Below, in pieces: positions 6,335-11,614 of a DNA stretch of 11,736 nt (the stretch's first letter is position 1; every line of letters begins with the position of its first letter). The notes under the pieces were generated by a model that saw nothing but the letters and a program-made list of their open reading frames with translations, was not told the origin of the DNA and searched no databases. The stretch comes from Pseudomonadota bacterium (GTDB lineage Bacteria; Desulfobacterota; Desulfobaccia; Desulfobaccales; 0-14-0-80-60-11). A program made the position numbers and the translations under genes. The stretch covers positions 1-11,736 of the forward strand of contig JAHIKF010000078.1 of the NCBI GenBank assembly GCA_018897875.1, read 5' to 3'.

Positions 6335-7269
6335 GTGCCCGTCAAAGTAGCTTCTGAATGGCTCAATTCCTGCTCAGGGTGCGAAATTGTCATCCTGAAC
6401 CTCGGGGAGGCGCTGCTCACGGTCCTGCCCCACCTGGACTTCGTGCACTTCCCGGTGCTCATGGACCACAAGTATTATGGGCAGCCCGGCGGCGGCGACC
6501 TGCATCACCTGGAAATCCCTGAGGCCGTGGTGGGCCTGGTCAGCGGCGGCATCCGCAACCAGGAGCACCTGGAGGTGGCCGGCGCATGCGCCAGAGCTGC
6601 CAGGTGCTCATCGCCCTGGGGACCTGCGCCACCCACGGCGGCATCCCGTCGCTGATCAACCAGTTCGGCAACGACGACCTGCTGGACCGCTGCTACCATA
6701 GCGAGACCACCGACCCCGGGGCCGACGCCTCCGGGGATACGGTGCCTGCCCTGCTGGACCGCTGCTATGCCCTGGACGAGAAGGTCAAGGTGGACATCTA
6801 CCTGCCGGGCTGCCCGCCGCACCCGGACCAGATCGCCGAGGTCCTCACCGCCCTGCTGGAGGGCCGCGCCCCCGAGCTCCCCTTCAAGAGCGTCTGCGAC
6901 ACCTGCCCTACCTTAAGGGACGGCAAGGGCAAGCTCACCAAAATGCGGCGCTTCACCGAGAACGCCCTATACGAACCCGGCCGGCCCCTGGCTGAAATGC
7001 ACTGCCTCCTGGAACAGGGCTTGCTGTGCATGGGACCCGTGACCCGGGCCGGGTGCGCCGGGAACATAGGTTCGGCGCCCTGCTGCCTTATTGCTCGGGT
7101 GCCGTGTCGGGGCTGCTTCGGGCCGGTTATGCGCGAGGGCAACCAGCTCCTGGATATGTACAACGCCCTGGCCAGCAACGGCATCGACTTCACCAATATC
7201 GCCGATCCCAGCTCGATGCTGCGGTTCTCCGGAGCCCACGGGTTGCTGCGGGTCAAGGCTGGCAGGTAG
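6335..7269 (+). pseudogene. [NiFe]-hydrogenase small subunit (MvhG / 20 kDa NADH:quinone oxidoreductase-like), frameshifted
   Basis: It starts at GTG 6335, with AGGAGGT (6323-6329) overlapping the FrhB stop. Frame one (6335 to about 6580) begins with a proximal-cluster motif, SC13-SGC16-E. Frame two (from about 6580 to 7269; ATG available at 6586) supplies the rest: GTCATHGGIP, PGCPPHP, then CDTC, LLEQGLLCMGPVTRAGC and VPCRGCFGP. The last set resembles the extra Cys of F420-non-reducing hydrogenase MvhG. One missing base near 6579-6582 (GGCCGG where GGCCCGG would restore V-A-R-R-M-R-Q) separates the frames; left as is, the first frame stops at 6655. Restored, the product would be about 311 residues. 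The subunit would carry Fe-S clusters between a catalytic subunit and FrhB, but no large-subunit gene follows. It could be true decay or a sequence error. Confidence 0.85.
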
Positions 7270-7270
7270 T

Positions 7271-7453
7271 TATGGCGATTGCCAAAAGTTTTTTCCGTTA
7301 TGGCACATGCTCCAAGAGCCTAAATCCCCCCTAACCCCCCTTTTCCAAAGGGGGGAACTTAGCAGAATTCCTTTGAAAGTCCCCCTTTGAAAAAGGGGGA
7401 TTTAGGGGGATTTAAAAACCAGCAATCGGAAGAAATTTTTGGGAAACGCTATA
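7271..7453. mobile_element. 183-bp MITE-like element with 27-bp terminal inverted repeats
   Basis: The left end TATGGCGATTGCCAAAAG... (7271-7297) and the complement of the right end TATAGCGTTTCCCAAAAA... (7453-7427) match at 22 of 27 positions. The interior is an imperfect inverted repeat of CTAAATCCCCC / GGGGGATTTAG with CCCCCTTTT-type arms (about 7319-7409). There is no coding capacity. TA at both borders suggests TA-targeted (IS630/mariner-like) insertion, which is inference. It starts one base after the hydrogenase small-subunit stop codon. Confidence 0.7.
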
Positions 7454-7490
7454 CTTACAAAAAAGCCCGCACCCCCGCCTTATTTTTCAC

Positions 7491-7811
7491 CTACCCTACC
7501 AGGGGAAAGCCCGCCTCTTTCCAGGCGGCCACTCCGCCTTTGAGGGCCTTGGCGTTGGTGTAGCCTTCCTGGATCAGCCTGGCCGCCTGACCGGCAGCGG
7601 AGCCTTCCTGGGGTCAGGCGCAATAAAAGACGATTTCCCGGTCCCTGGGCAGGGTGGGCCGGAGTGACGTGAACTCTTCTAACGACATGGCGCCCTCCAG
7701 GTGGACTTGCCGGAACCGGGCGTCGCTGTCGTAGGCGCAGACCAGGAGCGCTTCTCCTGACCGCAGTCTGGGATAGATCTCCTCGGGGTTGACTCGGGGC
7801 ACTTCATTCAT
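7491..7811 (-). CDS. Selenocysteine-containing rhodanese-like protein (in-frame UGA read as Sec)
   Basis: A single-domain rhodanese of 106 residues if UGA at 7616-7614 is read as selenocysteine. The N-terminal part (1-65) has LLVC25AYDSD, FRQVHLEGAMSLEEF and ends IVFYC64A65. UGA is residue 66. The same frame continues PQEGSAAGQAARLIQEG, ALKGGVAAWKEAGFPLVG and stops at TAG. The second half is a normal rhodanese C-terminus with GGVAAW-x3-G, so the UGA is not a true end. Cys homologues carry YCACPNE at this loop, and selenoprotein rhodaneses with CAUP are known. C64 is the usual catalytic site; Sec66 forms a Cys-x-Sec pair. AAGGAG (7824-7819) lies 7 bases before the ATG. It is encoded downstream of mscL. 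Expected roles are sulfur or selenium transfer or thiol redox; the substrate is unknown. A nonsense mutation is the alternative. Confidence 0.88.
7583..7604 (-). promoter_or_regulatory. Bacterial SECIS-like hairpin after the UGA
   Basis: On the minus strand, starting 13 bases after the UGA, CCGCUG (7600-7595) pairs with CAG-GCGG (7589-7583, one bulged G) over the loop CCGGU. The outer GG/CC pair beyond a CU bulge can extend it. A loop GGU and a bulged U at about position 16 from the UGA resemble the E. coli fdhF SECIS (U17, G23, U24). The fold was made by eye only. Confidence 0.6.
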
Positions 7812-7830
7812 GAACTTTCTCCTTGGGGCC

Positions 7831-7860
7831 GGTTTGACGGAATAGTCATACTGTCAAACC
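7831..7860. promoter_or_regulatory. Inverted repeat between mscL and the Sec-rhodanese
   Basis: GGTTTGAC (7831-7838) and GTCAAACC (7853-7860) are perfect 8-base arms 14 bases apart. They lie just upstream of the rhodanese ribosome binding site. It could be an operator or an mRNA leader hairpin separating expression of the two genes. I find no clear -35/-10 pair here. Confidence 0.4.
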
Positions 7861-7914
7861 TAAGGAGAAAACCCTGGAAATCAAGGCATCCCGGGCCATG
7901 GGCTGCCCCCGGCC

Positions 7915-8379
7915 TCAGGCAGGCGCCGTTCCCAACTCCGAGGTGCAGTGGGGGCAGCGGGTGGCCTTGAGGGAGATGGTGGACAGGCAGAAGGGACACT
8001 CCTTGGTGGTGGGCTCGGCCGGCGGCGCCACCTCTTCCTGTTTCATGCGATTGAGGCCCTTGATTACCAGGAACACGGCAAAGGCTATGATGAGAAAGCT
8101 GATGATGGTGTTGATGAACATCCCCAGGTTGAGGGTCACGGCACCGGCGGCTTTGGCCGCGACCAGGGAGGCGTAGGGTCCGGCGGCTTTGGCGCCATCT
8201 TTTAGCGTGATAAAAAGATTGGAAAAGTCAACATTTCCCAGGAGCAGGCCGATAGGGGGCATCAGGACGTCGTCCACAAACGACTTGACAATAGTCCCGA
8301 AAGCCGCCCCGATGACGATGCCCACGGCCATGTCCACCACGCTGCCCCGCATGGCAAACTCTTTAAAATCTTTTAACAT
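7915..8379 (-). CDS. mscL: Large-conductance mechanosensitive channel MscL with C-terminal zinc ribbon
   Basis: A 154-residue inner-membrane channel that opens under membrane tension to release solutes in osmotic downshock. The N-terminus MLKDFKEFAMRGSVVDMAVG and IGAAFGTIVKSFVDDVLMPPIG are MscL signatures. TM1 spans about 15-45 and TM2 about 84-110. Instead of the usual charged cytoplasmic helix alone, the tail carries C128-P-F-C131 ... C142-P-H-C145, a zinc-ribbon pattern, at residues 126-147. The ribosome binding site GGGAGG lies 8 bases upstream, and a promoter candidate lies at 8442-8470. The gene is followed after about 100 bases by the Sec-rhodanese on the same strand. The zinc ribbon suggests tail oligomerisation or redox/metal sensing (inference). 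Confidence 0.96.
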   Translation of the reverse strand: MLKDFKEFAMRGSVVDMAVGIVIGAAFGTIVKSFVDDVLMPPIGLLLGNVDFSNLFITLKDGAKAAGPYASLVAAKAAGAVTLNLGMFINTIISFLIIAFAVFLVIKGLNRMKQEEVAPPAEPTTKECPFCLSTISLKATRCPHCTSELGTAPA

Positions 8380-8441
8380 TTCTTAATCCTCCCGTGATGC
8401 GCCGTTCATATTGATTAAGGTTTGATGCAGGGATCACTTAG

Positions 8442-8507
8442 ATTGTGCGTGGTATGAACAATATTTTCAAAAGGTAAGTAATTAATTTTTAAAGTCAATA
8501 CCTTTTG
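8442..8507 (-). promoter_or_regulatory. mscL promoter candidate with overlapping inverted repeat
   Basis: On the minus strand, TTGAAA (8470-8465) and CACAAT (8447-8442) are 17 bases apart. An inverted repeat, CAAAAGGTA (8468-8476) and TACCTTTTG (8499-8507) with a 22-base AT-rich centre, touches the -35 box, as an operator would. Confidence 0.4.
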
Positions 8508-8627
8508 TCTTCGAGCGGGGCCGGACCTGCGGCCAATTTTTTCCGGAAACCTGTCTCCCCCGAAAAGAATTCCCTAACCGGGGGAAAATGTGGGGCCGGC
8601 CCTTGTTTTTTCGTTTGGAGTAATTAT

Positions 8628-8660
8628 TACTGATAAATAAGAATTATCTGATAATCAGTA
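8628..8660. promoter_or_regulatory. Nested dyads with GATAAT half-sites, operator candidate
   Basis: TACTGAT (8628-8634) pairs with ATCAGTA (8654-8660). Within it, ATTATC (8643-8648), T and GATAAT (8650-8655) form a perfect 13-base dyad. The half-sites resemble Fur/PerR boxes, though their orientation is reversed relative to the classic Fur core. The site lies about 100 bases before the first of the small metal-protein genes. The remainder of 8508-8627 shows nothing I can name. Confidence 0.4.
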
Positions 8661-8714
8661 CCAGCCGCCCTACGGGTGGTGGCCTCCGGGCCAGAGTCCG
8701 GAGGGTATGATTTC

Positions 8715-8731
8715 AAGGGGTAACACCCCTT
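8715..8731 (+). promoter_or_regulatory. Leader hairpin before the Cys-rich small gene
   Basis: AAGGGGT and ACCCCTT pair perfectly over the loop AAC, 13 bases before the ribosome binding site AAGGAG (8744-8749). It may shape the mRNA leader, or may be a weak terminator for upstream transcription. No T run follows. Confidence 0.35.
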
Positions 8732-8756
8732 AAACCAAAGGAAAAGGAGATTGTTC

Positions 8757-8921
8757 ATGGGTAACTGTAACTGCAATTGCACACACAAAGATGAAAAACC
8801 GGTTGCCACAGGGGCCGAGCAGAAGAGTTACATCTGTCATCAATGCAACACCTTTAAGAACGGCCCCCCTGAGGCGGCCGCGCCGGAGTGCTGCGGCAAG
8901 AAAATGCCGGAGATGGATTAA
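8757..8921 (+). CDS. Small Cys-rich metal-binding protein, 54 aa
   Basis: A 54-residue protein missed by a 60-residue cut-off. Its N-terminus is MGNC4NC6NC8TH, a metallothionein-like C-x-C-x-C cluster with a following His. After a short linker come YIC27-H-Q-C30 and EC45-C46-GKKM, a rubredoxin- or zinc-ribbon-like half-site pattern. It is cytoplasmic, with no signal peptide. AAGGAG lies 7 bases before the ATG, which strongly supports translation. It leads a co-directional group with rubredoxin and a second rubredoxin-like gene. It probably binds iron or zinc; a role in metal storage or electron transfer is inference. Confidence 0.85.
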   Translation: MGNCNCNCTHKDEKPVATGAEQKSYICHQCNTFKNGPPEAAAPECCGKKMPEMD

Positions 8922-8936
8922 CCCGTCGGTAAAACC

Positions 8937-8962
8937 GGACGCTGCCCTCCCGGGTGGCGTCC
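8937..8962 (+). terminator. Hairpin after the 54-aa gene, possible weak terminator or processing site
   Basis: GGACGC (8937-8942) pairs with GCGTCC (8957-8962) over a GC-rich 14-base interior that can pair further. No T run follows, so intrinsic termination is doubtful. The rest of 8963-9090 holds no feature I can support. Confidence 0.35.
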
Positions 8963-9105
8963 GCTGCGGCACCCTAACGGCGGAGGCTATAAGGGCTCAC
9001 CAGGCCCTGGCTCCGATTCCTCGAACCCGTTACGGCGGCGAGTTTTCGGGACGACGGCCGAGGTGATAAAGTTTAAGAAAAGATAGATCAACGACGGAGG
9101 AACGG

Positions 9106-9327
9106 ATGTCCAATCCTGAAGAAATGTGGCAGTGCCAGATGACCAACTGCGGCTATATCTATGATCCGGCCCACGGCGACAAGAAGGGTAAGATCCCCAA
9201 GGGGACCCGGTTCGAAGACCTGCCGGACGACTGGAAGTGTCCGTGCTGCGGGTCAAGCAAAGCCATGTTCAAGCCTCTGGCCGGCCCGGGTTCGGTGGCC
9301 GAGCAGGCGGTCAAGTGCTCTACGTGA
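9106..9327 (+). CDS. Rubredoxin of the CX4C type
   Basis: A 73-residue one-electron carrier with a single Fe held by four Cys. The first binding loop is C10-Q-M-T-N-C15-GYIYDP, with four residues between the Cys rather than the usual two, as known from Desulfovibrio rubredoxin-2. The rest is canonical: GD, IPKGTRFEDLPDDWKC45-P-C-C48-G, with an extra Cys at 47. A 20-residue tail follows the normal end and contains Cys near the terminus (VKCST). GGAGG lies 5 bases before the ATG. It is cytoplasmic, and likely partners are rubrerythrin- or oxidoreductase-type enzymes in oxygen and peroxide defence (family knowledge). Confidence 0.95.
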   Translation: MSNPEEMWQCQMTNCGYIYDPAHGDKKGKIPKGTRFEDLPDDWKCPCCGSSKAMFKPLAGPGSVAEQAVKCST

Positions 9328-9354
9328 GCGGCGGGTGCCTCGGAGACCAGAAAA

Positions 9355-9630
9355 GTGAATAAGATGTCCAACCCCCCAACTGATTCCTCGGCCAAGGGGC
9401 CGGACGGGGCCGCGGGGGATACGGTTTTAATCTTGCGCCCCTATCCGGTCCGGGTGGGCCAGAAGATTACCATCGAAGCCGGGCCCCGGCGCGGCGACTG
9501 GGAGATAATCGGGGTGGGCGACCGGAAGCTCAGGCTGCGCTGTCCCATCTCCCAGAAAGAACTTGACTGCGATTGGTTTTGCTACGTGGTCACCGAGGCG
9601 GCCGGAATCCCCTGGCCCCACCGGCACTAG
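9355..9630 (+). CDS. Conserved-looking small protein of unknown function, 91 aa
   Basis: I do not recognise this family. The first 25 residues are a low-complexity Ser/Pro/Gly segment. Residues about 28-85 look like a compact beta domain (VLILRPYPVRVGQKITIEAGPRRGDWEII, then DRKLRLRCPISQKELDCDWFCYVV) with three Cys. GTG at 9355 has GGAG (9342-9345) 9 bases upstream. The ATG at 9364 would give MSNPP, echoing the MSNPEE start of the rubredoxin, but lies 18 bases from that site; GTG is preferred with low certainty. It lies 27 bases after rubredoxin and is likely co-transcribed. Confidence 0.8.
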   Translation: MNKMSNPPTDSSAKGPDGAAGDTVLILRPYPVRVGQKITIEAGPRRGDWEIIGVGDRKLRLRCPISQKELDCDWFCYVVTEAAGIPWPHRH

Positions 9631-9682
9631 GCCGCGGCACTTTTCACCCTGCCTGCTTAAAGGCGGCTGGCACGGAAACATC

Positions 9683-9700
9683 AGCCCGGCTCGCCGGGCT
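9683..9700 (+). promoter_or_regulatory. Perfect hairpin just upstream of a ribosome binding site
   Basis: AGCCCGG and CCGGGCT pair perfectly over the loop CTCG. AGGAGG (9709-9714) follows 8 bases later. It may stabilise the processed mRNA or modulate translation of the rubredoxin-like gene. No T run follows. Confidence 0.4.
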
Positions 9701-9722
9701 CACCTGACAGGAGGCCAAGGCC

Positions 9723-9893
9723 ATGAACGCGACCCAGGATAAAACTTTTTGGAAGTGCAGCAAGTGCGGTTACACCCTGACGGAGCCCAAACCCCCGGAG
9801 GTCTGCCCCGAGTGCAAGGAGACCTGCGAATTTAAGAATGTGACCTGCTATACGCCGGAATGCGGCTTCGGTAATATCGACCCGCGCCTGTAG
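9723..9893 (+). CDS. Rubredoxin-like Cys-rich protein, 56 aa
   Basis: A 56-residue protein, below common length cut-offs. It starts with FWKC12-S-K-C15-GY, then PPEVC28-PEC31, the rubredoxin pattern of two CxxC knuckles with a short Pro-rich connector. Three more Cys follow (C35, C42, C47) in CEFKNVTCYTPECGF, ending NIDPRL. The seven Cys and this tail are seen in small rubredoxin-like proteins of anaerobic Desulfobacterota; the extra Cys could bind a second metal or Fe-S site (inference). AGGAGG lies 8 bases before the ATG. It is the last gene of the metal-protein run and is convergent with tlpA. Confidence 0.88.
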   Translation: MNATQDKTFWKCSKCGYTLTEPKPPEVCPECKETCEFKNVTCYTPECGFGNIDPRL

Positions 9894-9911
9894 CCGGGTG
9901 GCAGCGAGCTG

Positions 9912-10107
9912 ATGGCGCCTCCGTTCCGGGCTGAGCGCCAGCCAGCGCCCGAGGCGGGGCCGGCTAAGAAACCGGAGCGCCGCGGGACGGGAGAGGGGGA
10001 AATCGCCATGTCCCGCGATTCCCCCCCAGACCTTCTGCGCCGGCTTTGATCTCCGGGACCCGGCCAACCTGCCGGGCCGGCGCTACCCGAAGCCTGAGCC
10101 GCACCCC
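9912..10107 (+). other. Possible frameshifted small reading frame around a C7 run
   Basis: An ATG at 9912 opens a frame with strongly GC-rich third positions that stops early, just after a run of seven C (10021-10027). Dropping one C joins it to DSPQTFCAGFDLRDPANL and on to HPLKERF, again with nearly all third positions G or C. An inner ATG at 10008 has a purine-rich GGGAGAGGGGG upstream. The joined frame has no stop before it runs antisense into tlpA, which argues against a simple gene. The protein is not recognised. Confidence 0.25.
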
Positions 10108-10611
10108 TTAAAGGAGCGGTTTGATCATTTTCTCGAAGTCCTCTTTACTCCGGGCTCCCAGGATTTTGTGGGCAATATTTCCCTGCTTGTCAATGATGAA
10201 AGTAAGGGGCACCAGTTCCACGCCGCCGTAGGATTTGCTCACCGCGTCATTTCCCTCCAGCACCGGGTAAGCCAGTTTCAACTGCGTCACGATTTGCTTC
10301 AGCTGGTCGGGGGTGGAGGCCAGGCCGATCCCCAGGGTCTGGAAGCCCTGCCCCTTGAGTTCCTGGTCCATTTTGCTCAGATGCGGCATCTCCTCCCGGC
10401 ACGGACCGCAAAAAAAGGTGAAAAAGTTAATTAACACCACCTTGCCCTTGAACTGGCTCAGGCTGTATTCTTTGCCATCCTGGACGGCTTTCAGTTTAAA
10501 GTCCGAGGCGCTGCCGGCGGCCCACCCCGCGGTGGCCCCGGTCAAGAGGAAGAGAACCGCCATCAGCACCAGCCAGAATCTTGCCGGACCCAACATGGTC
10601 TTTGTGTTCAT
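10108..10611 (-). CDS. Secreted TlpA/ResA-like thioredoxin-fold protein
   Basis: A 167-residue protein with an N-terminal hydrophobic signal (about residues 11-28, ending GWAAGS), so exported or lipid-anchored outside the inner membrane. The thioredoxin fold follows: VVLINFFTFFC68-GPC71-REEMPHL with the redox pair, and a VP135LTFIID cis-proline segment. The usual Trp before the first Cys is Phe here. Family members reduce or exchange disulfides in the periplasm, often for cytochrome c maturation; the partner is not visible here. AAGGAG (10623-10618) directly abuts an upstream ATG at 10617 but lies 6 bases before the ATG at 10611, so the latter is chosen. Confidence 0.93.
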   Translation of the reverse strand: MNTKTMLGPARFWLVLMAVLFLLTGATAGWAAGSASDFKLKAVQDGKEYSLSQFKGKVVLINFFTFFCGPCREEMPHLSKMDQELKGQGFQTLGIGLASTPDQLKQIVTQLKLAYPVLEGNDAVSKSYGGVELVPLTFIIDKQGNIAHKILGARSKEDFEKMIKPLL

Positions 10612-10653
10612 GAACATCTCCTTAGCCTGGGTTGCGCTTTATTGGTCTCCGTA

Positions 10654-10659
10654 ATTATA
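10654..10659 (-). promoter_or_regulatory. Candidate -10 box for the TlpA-like gene
   Basis: A perfect TATAAT on the minus strand, about 42 bases before the start codon. No good -35 box lies 16-18 bases upstream, so confidence is limited. Confidence 0.35.
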
Positions 10660-10823
10660 TCCGAAAAATCCCGGCGCCACTATTGGTTCATTTTTATGGC
10701 GTCGCGAACCGCGTTTAGGCTTGTGTCGGCCTGGCCCGGAAGCCCCGGTTTTTCCGGTTCAGGCTGTCAGGGGGAGACCAGGGAGCGCCCCGGGGAAACG
10801 ACCTGCCAGAAACTTTCTCCAGG

Positions 10824-10852
10824 TTGACATCCCTCCACCGGAATCTTACCTA
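10824..10852 (+). promoter_or_regulatory. Candidate promoter of the small secreted protein gene
   Basis: A perfect TTGACA (10824-10829) is followed after 17 bases by TACCTA, a weak -10 in the AT-rich stretch TTACCTAATTTCATATA. The -35 is convincing but the -10 is not. Nothing else is visible between 10660 and 10823. Confidence 0.4.
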
Positions 10853-10905
10853 ATTTCATATATGAGCCGATAAAGTCCCAAAACGCCAGAAAGGAGACGT
10901 ACTTT

Positions 10906-11352
10906 ATGCGCAAACACCGCATGTTTGTGAGTCTGGTCATGGCAGGCATCTTGCTGTTCGTGGTCGCCGCCGCCAAGGCCGAAGAGGGGCCGATCTACCC
11001 CATCGGCGAAGTCACCATTGAAGCCAAGCAGCTGGCCGCCGGGGTGGGTTACAGTTGGGGTGACGGCGTCATGAAATTCCAGGGCAAGGAATACCGTTTC
11101 ACCGTCCAGGGTCTCAACGTGGCGGCAGTGGGGTTCGCGAAGATCCACGCCGTGGGCGACGTTTACAATCTGAAGACCGCTGCCGATTTAGCCGGCAAAT
11201 ATGTTGCGGTGAGTGCCGGCTTGAGCCTGGCCAAGGGCGTCGCCGGTCTGAGCATGAGGAACGACAAGGGCGTGGTCATCAACCTGAGGTCGGCCCAGCA
11301 GGGGGTGCAGCTGAACCTGGGCGTGGACGGCTTCAACCTGAAGATGAAATAG
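10906..11352 (+). CDS. Small secreted protein of unknown function, 148 aa
   Basis: Residues 1-25 are a clear signal peptide (MRKHRM, hydrophobic core, VAAAKA then EEG). The mature part of about 123 residues has no Cys. It contains GVGYSWGDGVMKFQGKEYRF and VQGLNVAAVGFAKIHAVGDVYNL, then repeated Gly/Ala-rich strands. This GxGxxWGxG...F-x-VxGL layout recalls a widespread group of small exported proteobacterial proteins of unknown role (recollection, not a search). The mature protein is probably all-beta and periplasmic. AAGGAG lies 9 bases before the ATG. The gene is monocistronic, with its own promoter candidate and a strong terminator. Confidence 0.9.
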   Translation: MRKHRMFVSLVMAGILLFVVAAAKAEEGPIYPIGEVTIEAKQLAAGVGYSWGDGVMKFQGKEYRFTVQGLNVAAVGFAKIHAVGDVYNLKTAADLAGKYVAVSAGLSLAKGVAGLSMRNDKGVVINLRSAQQGVQLNLGVDGFNLKMK

Positions 11353-11403
11353 CGTCCTCAGCGATGGAGGGCTTTCCCTCTCTTTTACGGCTATAGGCCT
11401 GAC

Positions 11404-11437
11404 GGCGGGCGATGGGTCACATCGCCCGCCTTTTTTT
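11404..11437 (+). terminator. Strong rho-independent terminator
   Basis: GGCGGGCGATG (11404-11414) pairs perfectly with CATCGCCCGCC (11420-11430) over the loop GGTCA, followed by seven T. Confidence 0.96.
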
Positions 11438-11461
11438 GCGGTTTCCGGCAATTCCTGATAA

Positions 11462-11529
11462 AATCGGCCGTCACTTGAGGATGATGGCGGTTTCCGGCCG
11501 ATTCGCGGCACCGGTGAGATTAATCACCG
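11462..11529. promoter_or_regulatory. Two dyads upstream of the right-edge gene
   Basis: AATCGGCCG (11462-11470) pairs with CGGCCGATT (11495-11503). A second dyad, CGGTGA-GATTAA-TCACCG, spans 11512-11529. They precede the next gene by about 90 bases and may be regulator sites or mRNA hairpins. No clear -35/-10 pair was found. Confidence 0.35.
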
Positions 11530-11614
11530 ATCAGTTGGACAAACAGACGCCCTCTCGAGGCAGGCATGATTTTGCCCACACCCATCATTGTCCCACCATT
11601 TCGGAGGGCCCGGC

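Noticed and set aside
7454..7490. Terminator for the Sec-rhodanese
   Set aside because: A T run is present on the minus strand after a GC-rich stretch, but the stretch is not self-complementary.
7614..7811. Truncated 65-aa rhodanese ending at UGA
   Set aside because: The same frame continues as the missing C-terminal half of the domain, so the UGA is better read as Sec than as a stop.
9681..10067. 128-aa minus-strand open frame
   Set aside because: It lies antisense to the 56-aa rubredoxin-like gene, with no good ribosome binding site or motif.
10609..10617. ATG at 10617 as the TlpA-like start
   Set aside because: AAGGAG directly abuts it, leaving no spacer; the ATG at 10611 has a normal 6-base spacer.
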